Shown: positions 40,315 through 52,330 of the stretch, piece after piece | Position numbering within the stretch: position 1 is the first letter of the stretch | Layout: every line of letters starts with the position of its first letter | Assembly: GCF_032062135.1 (NCBI RefSeq) | Contig: NC_092863.1 | Span: forward strand, 12,510,120-12,574,119 | Length of the DNA stretch: 64,000 nt | DNA from: Pyxicephalus adspersus | Taxonomy: Eukaryota; Chordata; Amphibia; Anura; Pyxicephalidae | Direction of reading: 5' to 3' | Translations under genes and position numbers: made by a program | The notes under the pieces: model-generated | Database searches by the model: none | Seen by the model: only the letters and a program-made list of their open reading frames with translations | Told to the model about the DNA's origin: nothing

Positions 40315-41761
40315 GGCAGCAATTGATTCCCACTAGGGAATGTCAGATTCCATCATCATAGAGATACAAACAGTAAGGTTTTTGGATAATAAAAACAGGT
40401 ATTCCTGTATCTGTTCTCAGGCAGGACATTTAAGGTAACCATCAGGTCCATCGTTCTCAGCAGCCCGTTAGCTCGGCGCACCACCCGGCACTTTTCGGTA
40501 ACTGACTGTTCTTGGGTTGTTACTTAAAATCTGGGTCACAATACAGGGGCTGCCACCCACCTTAAAGTTGCATTACAGAACAACCTTTGAAAAGCGTTTC
40601 CACCTACAATAGATATTTCATTATAGTAGAATTTCTGGCCCTTAATTTATAGATCTGCAATCACTAAATGCCAGGCAATGTTCGAAAATCCCCTGACCGA
40701 TATGCCATGAGGTAATATAGGCAAAACTTATGTTTTCACTACTATTTGTACCTAAAAGACCTAAACTGCAGCAAGTGACTGCTCTAGCAGTAACAAACTT
40801 TTATATGCATTGTATATCTGACCAAACAAGTGTGGGTGGTTTCTTCACAGAAACCAAACAAATTCTCCGTTTACTGCTACTATGGCAGGCCAGAACCCAA
40901 AGGCAGAAATTATTACAGCAAAGAGGAAATGATAGATTGTGCAGAACTGTTTAGTCAGGCATTTTATATATGAGGCACAAAACTTCCTCATTTGTCCGGT
41001 AAGGATGCCGACTCTAAACTCAAGTTATAAACGTAATGGCAGCATTTCCTAGATGTATTTCCTGGAATGTCCCGCACATGACTAACTGCCAGAGAACACA
41101 TGACATGGATATCAGTTGCAAAAACAGAGTTAATACAAACTCAAGATAAAGCTGTGTGAATGTCGCTAATATTCAGGTATAACCTTCAACAGACCTCTTT
41201 ATATTATTTTAGGTTGGTATGTCAATTCTGAAAACACCAGCCATGGAGGTGTAGAAGTCACAAACAAAAAAAGATTTCCTTATATCATAAATGAGCCAAA
41301 AAGTGCTGGCACTAGGACTATTCACCCTGGGGCGAAGCTCTCTGCCCTACCCAAATACGCTCCACTGAAGTGTCTGCACAGATGCAAGACAGACTTTTGT
41401 GAACTACTGAGAACTACTCAAAAAAGAAAGAATGTAGAACAGCGCTTATCAATAGATTATCAGATATAGGGGTTTCTTTTTTCTCTGAAACATTGTCCCA
41501 GTTCTAAATGAAATACCTGGCCAGCTAACATACAGGCAAAGCAACAGGTTATTTGAATCTACCTATGCCTATAACACACCCTTCATTCATATTAAGTGAA
41601 GATAAAAAAAAAGGGCAGTGAATGATTCAAATTGACCTACAGGGAAATAAATTAAAGGCCACAGTGCAAGGGTTAAACTATCATTACCCTCTTGGGTACC
41701 AATAAAAAAAGCATGTTGTCCTAAGTTTATCCAACACTGCTGCAGTGTCTTTCCTTTAGAG

Positions 41762-42013
41762 CAACAAGCGCCAACATATTACGCAGCTCTGTATGAAGTC
41801 TATAGTCATGTCACTAGCGGTCCCTCAAAGGGGCTCACAATCAGTCTAAGGTCAATTAAACTAACTGCATGTTTTTTGGAATGTTGGAGGAAACCCACGC
41901 AAACGGGGAGAAAATGTAATCTCAATGCAAATAGTGTCCTGGCCAAGATTCAAACCTAGGACCTAGTGCTGCAAAGGCCAGAGTGCTAACCACTGAGGCC
42001 ACCATGCTGCCTA
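41762..42013 (-). mobile_element. tRNA-derived SINE, reverse orientation
   Basis: Minus strand: GCAGCATGGTGGCCTCAGTG start, GTTAGCACTCTGGCC, a B-box-like GGTTTGAATC, then the same body and an AGAGCTGCGTAATATGTTGG end. The 'gtggcctcagtggttagcac' head is the typical tRNA-like head of this family. Confidence 0.85.
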
Positions 42014-43303
42014 CAACTTGAAGAGTTTTTTATTTTTTTAATGGAACCCTAATCTAAAGCAAGTTGTATGTGTTCCCCGGATACTACAAGGAAAGTTTCA
42101 GGTTCACTTTAATGCTGAACTCTAGGCAGGTATAAAAGTCACACCTTCAGGCAGCTATGCGTGTAAAATTTATTAAGTTACGTATATTTTTTAATGCAAC
42201 TAGAACAAGTGTCTGAAGGTGACCTGGTAAGAGCCTTTTTGAAATGTCCTGAAAGGAAACAAATAGACAGCACAGTGAGTAAAATAGTTAGATCTATTTG
42301 TGACTGCTCTATCACTGTACAATCAACTATCTGGGGGTGACACCAGGACACCATTGTATCCTTTCTACATTCTATATCTGCTCAGCTGTGTGTCAGGATT
42401 GAGCGAAACTCGCAGAAAGAAAAATAGCCCTCATATATGTGTTTCATCTGTTTAAAAATTAAGGTTTGATCACTGCATTGGATTCTGTCTGCTACCAGAA
42501 CTCTGTGGAGTCTCAGTACACATCTCTTGTATCTGACCGACTGACCCAGAAAAATCATCATAAACGCCCGTGGCCTACCGAGTTTTACATTGATCTTCTT
42601 TTCATTAGTTTAACCCTAATTATTTATCCTTTTCCTTCTAAAATGTGAAGGAGCGATCATTGGGAAAAGTGTGACATAAGCAAACACAGTACCCCATTTG
42701 TTTTACTAATATAAACCTGCATTTTTTTTCCTGGAATCTGATAAAAGCTCATTGATGAATTTGGTGTGAATCCCCATGCAAGTATGCAGACTCAGCCATC
42801 AGTAGATGTTTTCAGTGAGCCATTCTGTGATCAGCACAGTAAGAACAGAAGAAGATGGGGAGGGGGTAGCGCACGGTTTCCAGAATGCTCTGGGTCAGCA
42901 GCCAGAAATGTGACCTATGGCAAAGAGAATAACAAGTAAAAGGGCTTAGCTATAAAGTCAAGAAAAACTAGTGCACATTCATAAATGCAAACTAAGTCAT
43001 AGAATATGCATTACTAAATGCTTTGCTCAGACTGCAATTGTCATTTAATCACACAATGAGACAGCCTCAATAATGACATTTCTACTCTGACAGGTAGAGA
43101 ACACAACTAAATGACAGAACTTTCATGGAGGTAACACTGAACTATATGGCCTTCTAGGTCATTAAAGTAAAACTTTAAGTATCCATATCAGGCAGGTCAG
43201 ATGTCCCTTGTGCAATAATCCCTCCTACCTGCCTGATCTCCCCAGGTCTCTGGAAAATAGATGAGGTGTGCATGCAGTATCAACTTTTGTAGATCATCTA
43301 CAA

Positions 43304-43605
43304 CAGGGGTGTCAAACTCAAATATACAATGGGCCAAAATTAAAAACTTACACAAAGTCGCGGGGCAAACTTGAAACTGAAATAGCACCGCTACTACAAT
43401 TCCCGGCATTACTTGCGTCTATAAAACAGTCCAATGTGGGCCCACTCATAGGCAGAGAGGCGGTTGGTCTATGGATGCGAGTGACGCCGGGAATTGTAGT
43501 AGCGGTGCTATTTCAACACAGCAACAGTCCAGCTGCAATTCATATTTAGGATTTTTTTGGGGGCCAAAAAAAACAAACGTTGTGGGCAAGAGTATGACAC
43601 CTCTG
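43304..43605. mobile_element. hAT-type MITE with 8-bp target duplication and internal inverted repeat
   Basis: Ends CAGGGGTGTCAAACTCAAAT and TTGCCC-proximal CAGAGGTGTCATACTC (reverse complement) are inverted. The flanks ATCTACAA and ATCTATAA form an 8-bp target duplication (7 of 8 match), typical of hAT. Inside, arms 43379-43407 and 43486-43514 are perfect 29-base inverted copies. No coding capacity; in ARF2 intron 1. Confidence 0.85.
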
Positions 43606-43738
43606 ATCTATAAGAAGAGTAAAAAGATAAGATAGCTGTGCTCTGATATGGGATAAGGACAGGGGATTCTCACAGTTTAGGTTCTGCTTTAAAAGCACCA
43701 TTTAGCTCCAACAATGCCAACTTGTGGCATATTCATTA

Positions 43739-44066
43739 AAGCTGCGTACACACGGCAAATTTTTCTCGCCCGATAATCGGTATCGGCCAATTATCGGGCG
43801 AAAATCTGCCGTGTGTACAGTCGGTCGTCGTCCATCGTCCGACGACCGTCCTGCCGGATCCACGGACGATGGACGACGACCGATCCTAATGAAAGGGAAG
43901 AGCGCGCAGCAGGGTGCCGCTCCGTCGCTCTCCCCCTCCCCTCTCCATAGAGCATGAACGGTGCTGTATGTACAGCATCGTTCATGCATTGTGCAGTCTT
44001 TTCTCGTTGGAAAGGATCGTGAAAGATCCTTTCCAACGAGAAAAATTGCAGGTGTGTACGCAGCTT
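43739..44066. mobile_element. Palindromic MITE, family B, intact copy made of serial hairpins
   Basis: Perfect 15-16 base terminal inverted repeats (AAGCTGCGTACACAC / GTGTGTACGCAGCTT) flanked by TA on both sides. Four internal hairpins: about 43768-43800 (CGCCCGATAATCGG arm), about 43820-43884 (perfect 21-base arms around CGTCGTCCATCGTCC), about 43956-43984 (GAACG.TGCTGTA arm) and about 44004-44043 (TCTCGTTGGAAAGGATC arm). It looks young because the arms are nearly perfect. No ORF. Confidence 0.88.
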
Positions 44067-44574
44067 TAGCCTGCTGCTTTATTGGAATCCACTAGCAAAG
44101 GTGGTGACAGAGATATGAAGATAAAAGAGGCAGTAGGAGGTGGCAGAGATAGGGAGGTATGAGAATCAATGGATGAGTCAGCCATTCATAGTCCACCCAT
44201 ATCTGAGTGTATTGAAGAACATGCATACTTTACAATGAATGTACAACAACACTGATAAAGTGTTACTTAAACAGAATAATAGTATGTGGGACATTTATCA
44301 GGGGCAGATCAATACATGCTGGGTGGCCATTATTTATTAACCAACATGCTGAACCTACTTAGGTTAGACAAGGAAGATCTTTACCAAAGTCCTAAAGCCT
44401 AAACCACAGAAGTATTAGTTCAGTGTCTGTACAACACTCCTTCAATCACTGTGCTGCAAAGAAATGTCTGCAAATTTAGGGCACATGCCTGTGTCAGTTA
44501 GGCTTACTTACACTCTGCCTGACATGAAAATGTAGGTAGGAAGCAAGGAGGTAAACCAGAATACCCCATGATGG

Positions 44575-45113
44575 TAAGGTATAGGGCACCCAAGTAGCCA
44601 TACCCTGTGCCTGAAAGGTATAGGGCACCCATGTAGCCATACCCTGTGCCTGCATGTAGCCATACCCTGTGCCTGAAAGGTATAGGGCACCCATGTAGCC
44701 ATACCCTGTGCCTGAAAGGTATAGGGCACCCATGTAGCCATACCCTGGGCGGGAAAGGTATGGGGCACCCATGTAGCCATACCCTGGGCGGGAAAGGTAT
44801 GGGGCACCCATGTAGCCACATGTAGCCATACCCTGGGCGGGAAAGGTATGGGGCACCCATGTAGCCATACCCTGGGCGGGAAAGGTATGGGGCACCCATG
44901 TAGCCATACCCTGTTCTAAAAAGGTATAGGGCACCCATGTAGCCATACCCTGCGCCCAAAAGGTATAGGGCACCCATGTAGCCATACCCTGTGCTGGTAA
45001 GGTATAGGGCACCCATGTAGGCATACTCTGCGCTGGAAAGGTATAGGGCCCCCATGTAGCCAAACCCTGTGCCGGTAAGGTATAGGGCACCCATGTAGCC
45101 ATGCCATGCTCTA
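44575..45113. repeat. 39-bp minisatellite, about 13.5 copies
   Basis: Unit GGTATAGGGCACCCATGTAG plus CCATACCCTGTGCCTGAAA, with GGGCGGGAAA variants grouped in the middle (units 5-8). One unit is truncated near 44650 and another has a small internal duplication near 44812. Because 39 is divisible by three, the array is open in several minus-strand frames (up to 202 codons); these are not genes. In ARF2 intron 1. Confidence 0.95.
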
Positions 45114-46179
45114 ATCTTCAGGCATCCATATCCTAATGTAAAGTGGTCATGGATCTAAGCGATATGGTCCACTTTGCTAGCGAAAAAAGAAAAATCGAGT
45201 ATAAAACAATTCTCTTCTTGATGTTCGCAAACTCTGTTGCAGACTTTATTCTTTCTAAGACTACCAGCCAAATAGTAAGTTCTGCCCTTACTATCACACT
45301 TCTGTATTTTATAAAGAAAAGAAACAGCCCCAGATTCTATTAATGCAGACCTCTGGAAGGACCTTATCTGAACAATAATGAGACTCTGATAGCGGAGGAT
45401 ACCTGACATTTTACCTCAGCTCTGTTCAGACTTTTAAAAGAACAGCAGTAAACTAATCTCAAGGCTGTGCAAACCCTGAGGGCTTTTTGTACACAAATAG
45501 AACAGAATCACCCCCTTCCAACCTTGCTATGGCAACCGAAAAAAAAAGCTATAAATATATGTATTGTTATTATTACAAAAGAATAGCTGTGTAAAACTGA
45601 AATAGCAAAACATTTTTTATACACCCCCTCCTTCCTCCTAAGCGTTGAGACTCACATATTTATCCTTTCTCTAATACTAGTGGGGAGTTTTACAGATTAC
45701 CAGGTCTGCTGATTACAATTATACAAAAAAAAAAGGTCTCTGCAGCGGTACAGAACTCCGGACATATTGCAGCTGAGGGCAAAGTATTGTCCTCCACACT
45801 CAGTCAGAGGACTGGAATTCAAACAGGAAGGAAGTCTACAAAATATCTCTGAAAAGGAATACACGGTTTAATGAATGGAGGGAATGAATCTTATTACCCA
45901 TAGCAATTGGTTTCTCCCTTCAGGTTTCTTTTATTGACAACTATGCGCTGCATTTATACTAATACTGGAAAAGAAAAATTAATATTGTGGGACACCACTA
46001 AATCTGCATTGTACATCATTCACAAGCAGACCATCATTAATAAATCTGCTGGGGGTAGGAGAAGCCTGGTCATGTGACCGGTCAGTCATGTGACCAATCT
46101 CCCTGTCAATCACAGACTTCTCTAAGCAAAGAAGTACCAGGAAGGAATTTTGGATGTGAATGCAGGACAATGTGTAGAG

Positions 46180-46330
46180 CGAAGGATTCCCAGCCAGGGT
46201 TCTGTGGCATCCTAGGGTTGAGTCCAGAGGGGCTCCTTGAGCAATGGAGAGTTTGGGACTCTAAAACAGTAAGGGTGACATTCTTCAGCCACCACTAAGT
46301 CCATAATATGCTATGAACAAACCAATATGG
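46180..46330 (+). repeat. hAT-like dispersed repeat fragment, copy 2
   Basis: CCAGCCAGGGTTCTGTGGCAT, then GGGGCTCCTTGAGCAATGG and GTGACATTCTTC. These match the blocks of the 28582 and 55563 copies. Confidence 0.4.
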
Positions 46331-47143
46331 AGAATGAGTATGAATACCTTATATGAACACTTCATGGAAGAAATACACAGGGAATAACAATCCAGTTCAA
46401 ATTAATCTTCCTGTACTGACTGCTTTTTGATTTTATTAGAAACTTTTTGTAGTAATATTATGGTCTGGTCTCACTCACAAATTTATTAGCTAGTTCAATA
46501 TGTCCAATATCTGCTTTATGTTTGAAGCAGGCCATGAAAACTGGACATTTAAAATGTCTTTTAAATAATCAGATGCTTTAGATGACATTTATTTAATAGA
46601 TCCACACAATCTACAACATACCTGCAGCTAAAATAAGCTTTTACAGGTTAGCTACGGTATCTGTTCAAGTGCCCCCCCCCCCAAGGTGTTGTAAAATACC
46701 TGCACCCCCGCTACCCATTGTGGTATCTCCCGACAGCTCATACATTACTAAAGGATATGAGCTGGCGGGAGAAACCACTACATTCTACAAGGGGGAGAGA
46801 AACTGACCCACATCTGCAATGGCAAACAAGAAGGAAAAAAAAAAGGTGACATTCAACAATTTTCTCAATACACAGAATATACCCAAAAACCCCCAAGAAA
46901 GTGAGGTAAAATTTTAACAATAAACTGTAGTGTAGGAGTTATAAAACCTGCAAATGTCACGTGACAATGGGCACGTAAATCCAATAGAAGGTTACATTGA
47001 TGGTAGGCCAGTCCTGGGTTAATAACAGCTAATTAGCCTCCATGTTAAAGGAATGTTAGGTGTGACCCCGCCATCCCCAGACTCTCTGTATTAGGAAAAG
47101 AGTTATCAATAATAAAATAATTCGCTGTTTTAACATCACATAC

Positions 47144-47235
47144 CACAGTCTCTCCTTCACCAGCTTCCTTCTTCCGCCGCCTCTTCCCGGCTCGTCTGTC
47201 ACACGAAATGGCGGCTGTGTCTCACGTCACCCAGA
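47144..47235 (-). other. ARF2: Likely non-coding first exon of ARF2 (5' UTR)
   Basis: The ARF2 start codon is preceded by an acceptor at 36721, so an upstream exon is required. At 47144 the minus strand has GAGACTGTG followed by a GTATGTGA donor (47143-47138), inside a CpG-rich purine-rich stretch with GCGGCGG. Joining the two gives the usual ARF layout, a 5' UTR exon and a long first intron (10.4 kb). The 5' edge is approximate. Inferred from sequence, not from transcripts. Confidence 0.6.
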
Positions 47236-47410
47236 GAAGAGAGGCGAGCTAACCCTGCATGCGCAAACTCAGCCCCTACCCAATGAGATAACACCAATTC
47301 CACATCTAGTGGGTGTGTTTTGACCTACGTCAAACCTTACTGGCCAATTAGAAAATGTGTCGTCGAACCCGGTACAACAATGAGGAAGCGAATGGCGGCC
47401 ATGTTGCTAC
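47222..47410 (-). promoter_or_regulatory. ARF2: ARF2 CpG-type promoter
   Basis: A TATA-less, CpG-rich segment. Visible elements are a CRE-like TCACGTCAC (47222-47230), an NRF1-type core TGCATGCGCA (47256-47265), CCAAT boxes on the plus strand at about 47279 and 47344, and two YY1-type ATGGCGGC motifs (about 47207 and 47392). It has the look of a bidirectional housekeeping promoter. Start-site position is inferred. Confidence 0.55.
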
Positions 47411-47639
47411 TCTCACTGGGTTTTATGACAACCCCCTTGCAGAAAAAGCTTCGCGCCGAGTCTAGCCCGCTGGAGCTGTTTCATTACGTGCTTGGGGCTA
47501 CATGTGCTTTAGTCAGTCATTCTTCATGTCCGACAATGGTAATGTGTCGCTGGTTATCGTACAAAGTAAAGTGTTGCGCTATCGCCATGGTTACAGAACT
47601 TGGGTGTAGCAATATGTCTAAAGCATGATGACAGCGGGA

Positions 47640-48860
47640 TGTGTGGCAAGACCAATAAAATGGCTAAACGTCAGGGTTGAAGACACTCCCAGTTTTGAGG
47701 CTACGAATGGAGAGCTGATTCGCTTGACAGATGATGTAGGCGTGGCTTAGTACAGCAGAGTATATAAACCTGCTCTATTGAGCTTTGCTATATATAGCAT
47801 TTACACTCATGCTGTTGAGCAATGTGAAAGGTGGGTGAGACTGAACAGTCAGGTTTTCACAGGGATGAATTATAGAGTTCAATGGATGAAAACTGAACTG
47901 TAAAGCTATCCTTAGTAAAAATTGGGTGAGGCCATATCATGTGACTAAAGACAACTCCTCTAGTTACTCCCAAAAACTGCATAATTGCACTGAGGCCTGA
48001 ACGAAAACCAGGCTATTCACCCTCTCTACCTATTCACCCTTCCCTCAAGCCAGTAAACCTTTCTGCCAGGGTCACCAACATTTCCTCGCTCCTTGCCTGC
48101 CCCCTTAAATTATTAGTACTGCTGTAGACAAACCACATTGAGTGACAGCGAAACAAGCAAAATGCTTCTGAAAATAAAGAGTTTTTGTTTTTAAAGTTTA
48201 TAAAACTTTCATTTAAGAAAGATACAGTCAGTGGTGGACGTATCCAACAGCAGGCCACCGTGCTCCCACTCACCTGAATTGGGGATCCTGTTGGCTGAGG
48301 AGGTCCGGGGGCCCTCATGTAGCATCATACTTTGCAACTCGTTATGTCTGCCCCTGGATACGGCAGCTTTAATCTAATATTTGGAGAAAAAGGCTTTCTT
48401 TTCTAGAAAAATACATACATGAAAAAAACAAACCCTCAATTCACAAGTGATTAGAATTTTTTCACGTCTTTTTCAAATATTTTCGGATTCAGTTTAAAAA
48501 GAGGGTCACCATCTTGGAAATAAAACACCATCAAATGGAAATGCACCCCATTGTGTCTTATGCTGTTGTAAAACCAACCAATAGGTCTCCCCACTGTATC
48601 TACTTCAAAGAAAGATAAAGTATTTAATATATATGTAACCTCAAATACTTAAATCCAAAGACAAGAAGTTGATCAAAGTCTCTTCGACAAAACAGGGAGA
48701 ATGAAACCTATTGTGTATGGTGCCTTCTTGGCAGCATCCATAAAGAAATAGCTTTGCCATCTAACTACTCACAAGACCTGTGATATAAGAATTTGATACC
48801 AAAACCACCATTCTCTTTTCTATCTTTAAGCAGACAGACAAGCCCTAATGCAAGTTCAGC
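47640..48860. other. ARF2-NSF intergenic DNA, no gene seen
   Basis: Holds a TATATAAA motif at about 47761 on the plus strand with no evident gene after it. Otherwise short chance frames only. Confidence 0.4.
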
Positions 48861-48863
48861 CTT

Positions 48864-49052
48864 TGCTGGGCCCAGCCTTGTATCTATAATAGCACCTATT
48901 GGGTCAGGAGCACCCCTCTGTGCATGTGCTGGGCCCAGCCTTATATCTATGATAGCACCTATTGGGTCAGGAGCAACCCTCTGTGCATGTGCTGGGCCCA
49001 GCCTTGTATCTATGATAGCACCTATTGGGTCAGGAGCACCCCTCTGTGCATG
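48864..49052 (+). repeat. 63-bp tandem repeat, exactly 3 copies
   Basis: Three head-to-tail units (48864-48926, 48927-48989, 48990-49052) starting TGCTGGGCCCAGCCTTGTAT, differing at only a few bases. The period is a multiple of three, so a repetitive 94-codon frame arises by chance. Confidence 0.95.
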
Positions 49053-49076
49053 TTTTGGTGTTGGCTGTACTGCTTA

Positions 49077-49315
49077 AAGCAGGACTAAACCGAAAAATGA
49101 AAAAATTACCTTTAGTCCTGTAGGTCCCCCCATGGTGCTGGTCCTTACCGCAAAACGGTCCCGCGTCGTCCCAGAATTCTGCTTTGTCACCAGTGCGGAG
49201 ATTAGCATCTTTCCCCTATTAGAAAAAATGTCCCTTCTGCATATGTCCAAGATTAGGGAATGCACAGAAGGATCACCTAGAGCTGCCCCCCGGGGATGCA
49301 TGATGTAGGTATCTG
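49077..49315 (+). repeat. Dispersed repeat, GGAAGTAAAC family
   Basis: Begins AAGCAGGACTAAACC; GTCGTCCCAGAATTC and CCTTCTGCATATGTCC follow. Parallels 58643-58790 and the minus strand at 27825-27505. Confidence 0.45.
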
Positions 49316-50112
49316 GGGTGGTCTAGATTAGTGAGCTACTTTCTCCATTCACTACCCTCCATAACTGTTTGACTACAGATTTGAAAAAATCTGACCTGTA
49401 CATCAGAGGTCAGATGGTGGATTGATGCATGGTGGATTGATGAATTACCAATTAAGAATCATGGGTATTTACACCTATGGAGGAGAGCACAGTGGGAGTC
49501 ACTTGCTTGTCCTCCCCTCTCCATAAAAAACAATAGTGCTATGTTTACAGCAACAACTCTCTGATGTCCATCAGACGTCAGTACGAGGCTTTAGTCACTT
49601 CATTTTGTTCTTAGATGCCCCAAATTTTCAAATCAACCACGACTATTACACGTACTACCAGCCTTTACAGAAGATTTGGAGAACCACAAATTAAACTAGT
49701 TAGTTGCTATAATTAAAATACTCCTTAAGAAAGTTAAACTTGTCCATTTAAAAAAATTGTCATATATAGAATGATAGACTTAAGATCTGTGATATTTGCC
49801 ATGGCTCTGTGTCATGGAGGGGTCTGGCCATCACGAGGTGCTGCAGTCTTTGCCATTCTGCCTGACTTGTTGAAATAATGTATGCAAAAAAAAAAAAAAA
49901 TAATTTTAATTGAACTGCGTGGGCCTGTTCATCTAAAAGTGCTGCTTGTGCTAGTCTGTCTTACTAATGGTAACTTAATGTCCCTTGGGCTCCTGCCAAT
50001 GGTCTGTACATTTTTTTTATAATGGAGACTGGGGGTTTGGCCTTCCTCCATTTGGGCTGCTGGCTGTAACAATTACTTTTACTGCTGCCAGTGTTCCAAG
50101 CCTTTCACCATT

Positions 50113-50215
50113 ATTATTATACAATATTTATATAACGCCAACATTTTACACAGCACTGTACAAGAAATAGGGGTTGCAAATGACAGACAGACACAGGAGG
50201 AGAGCCACGAAGAGC
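50113..50215 (-). mobile_element. SINE-like element, reverse, partial
   Basis: Plus reading: TTATACAATATTTATATAAC, GCCAACATTTTACACAGCAC, then AGGGGTTGCAAATGACAGAC. This is the reverse complement of the GTAAGCTC-head family tail. Confidence 0.75.
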
Positions 50216-50512
50216 AGGGGAGCAGCATACAATAAGAGGGGGGATATGGATTGGTATGAGGATCCATCTTTCCTTTCTGACACACCAATGTAATTTCCCT
50301 CCTTTTTTCACCAATGTCATTCTCTTTACCTCTACCTTTATAATTATTCCTGTGCACCTTTCTGGGGTAACGGATCCAACTGTCTTTTCCAAAACTTTTT
50401 TCCTGCGTGACAATGACCACCAAAGAGATACGAAATTGTCCCAGCAAAATCAGCCTTCAAATTTGTGCAGCGGTTCTAATCCTTCTTCAATTTCTTATAC
50501 GTTTTTATACAA

Positions 50513-50860
50513 GATTACTATTATTACCTTGTATTTTTATGGCACCGACAGATTGCACAGAGCTTTACAAAGTCCATAGTCATATCACTTACTGTTCCCC
50601 AAAGGGGCCCACAATCTAATGTGTCAATCATAGTCATATCAAAAACACAGTCTAATGACAATGGAACCAAATACCAAAACTGCATGTTTTTTTTAGGGAT
50701 GGGGGAGGTAGCCAGGGTGCCCAGAGTAAGCCCATGCAAAAGCAGGGAAAACATACAAACTCCATGCAGCTAGTATCCAGGCCCAGTTTCGAACCTGTGA
50801 CCTTGTGCTGAAAAAGGGAAAATGGTAACTACTGAACTTGGCATGCCTAGTATAGGTTAG
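50513..50860 (-). mobile_element. tRNA-derived SINE, reverse orientation, diverged
   Basis: Minus strand has a B box CACAGGTTCGAAACTGGGCC, CTAGCTGCATGGAGTTTG and GTGGGCCCCTTTGGGGAACAG blocks, and ends in a CGGTGCCATAAAAATAC-like tail. Confidence 0.75.
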
Positions 50861-51409
50861 ATCCCACATCTGGGTCATGGTGATACACCTTTAATTCGAA
50901 TTCAAAACTGAAAGATTCACTGAGTTAGTTGATGCCATCGAAAAATCTAGTTATAAAAACGTCAAAAAGTTCAAACTGACACAATGGCTGTAGAATGTCA
51001 GTTGCTGCATTAAATAAAAAGTGATGTAAAAATGTATCCATGGCAACTGCTGAAAGAGTTACATTCCTTCATTCAAACCCAAAAAGACAAGCTTTTATTT
51101 ATAAAAATGTGTGGTTAGGTAACTGTTCTTATTGCCCTCAGGATGGAATTTAATTTTTACTTCACTGTCAATCATTTCTAATTTGGTTACCAAGGTTATC
51201 CTCATTTGGAATCATAAAAGAGGAAGGCTCTGTAGACCTTATTTATGAGTGTAAGAAAGAAAGTATATCATTTTCAAATAGTGAGAATTTAATTAGTAGC
51301 AGCACATGGTCTGTGAAAATTATAAGACATTGTCAATAGTCAACCAAGTTACAGCTTTAATTGTTCCACAACAGGTGAGAAAAAAAAATGTTTTCCCTTC
51401 TTTCTACAG

Positions 51410-52330
51410 GTAATATGTAGGACCCAGTTTCATTACAGGGTTTTCCCCCCCAACCACTTTTAGCCTGGTTTTTGGGTGGTACCGCTAACTGAAAAGATGG
51501 GTCACAATACAAGGTCCACCCCTTACCTATAACTTATTTCCACCCAACTTTAAGAATATTCTAGGGGGAATACAGCATTAACACACAAAGGGTAGGACAG
51601 GTTATGTACGACAGCCCATGTAAAATGAAATCGTGTTTTGTGCACTGCAACAGAGTTGTGTAATATAAAATCTGTATTCTACAGGTGTGCCATTCAAAAT
51701 TGATTTTAAAGGGATGGACCCACTTAGTAATACATAGTGTTACCGCCACATGGTAGTCTGAATGTGCCCCAGCAGTTTGACAAAGTATTCTGTTGCAAAT
51801 GTTGGGTGCAGTCAATTTCACCCACTTGCCCAGTATTAGAGAAAATAAAAGTTTTACTGCACCACCTGCCTCCTCAGTTATGCTATCCCCTGCTAAATTT
51901 TGTTTTTTTCCACCTCCTGTCATCCAAATGTTAGGGCAACGCTCCCTGGTAGGTGGCACAGGATTACCTGGGACACAAAGTTTGAATGACGTCTTGTCTT
52001 CACCAAAGCACCTCACAAGGGATGATGGGCCAGTAACCCCAGTGGTCACCAGACTACTTTGGTGCGGGACGTCACCAGGTCATAACCCCCAGGCTCTCCC
52101 TACCTGGGATGAGCGGGATTGGATAGCACGGTGCAGGTACAGCTGACACGCGAGTACAGGCGGCAGATATTAACAGAAGCAGTAGCAGAGAGAGCACGTC
52201 AGTATCAAGGCAATCACTTGGCAAGGGGCAGAAAACAAACCAAGAATCTAGTAACCAGAGTCAGGCACTGGGGAGGTTTAAATAGGGTTGGCACACAATA
52301 GAAGGACATGCCTGAAAGCAGGAACTAATC
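51410..52330. repeat. Mixed dispersed repeats
   Basis: Segment 51475-51555 shares GGGTCACAATACA.GG and CCACC blocks with 40530-40570. The stretch 52080-52320 (GGTACAGCTGACACGCGAG, AGAGAGCACGTCAGTATCAA) looks like an interspersed element recalled from amphibian genomes. Family and limits not determined. Confidence 0.35.

Noticed and set aside
44494..45107. 202-, 196- and 103-codon minus-strand frames
   Set aside because: Produced by a 39-bp tandem repeat whose period is a multiple of three; no start context, splice sites or family match.
48793..49077. 94-codon frame with three internal repeats
   Set aside because: Arises from the 63-bp tandem triplication; no sign of a gene.
51561..52049. 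162-codon minus-strand frame
   Set aside because: No domain or family resemblance and it lies in an area of mixed interspersed repeats; judged a chance frame.
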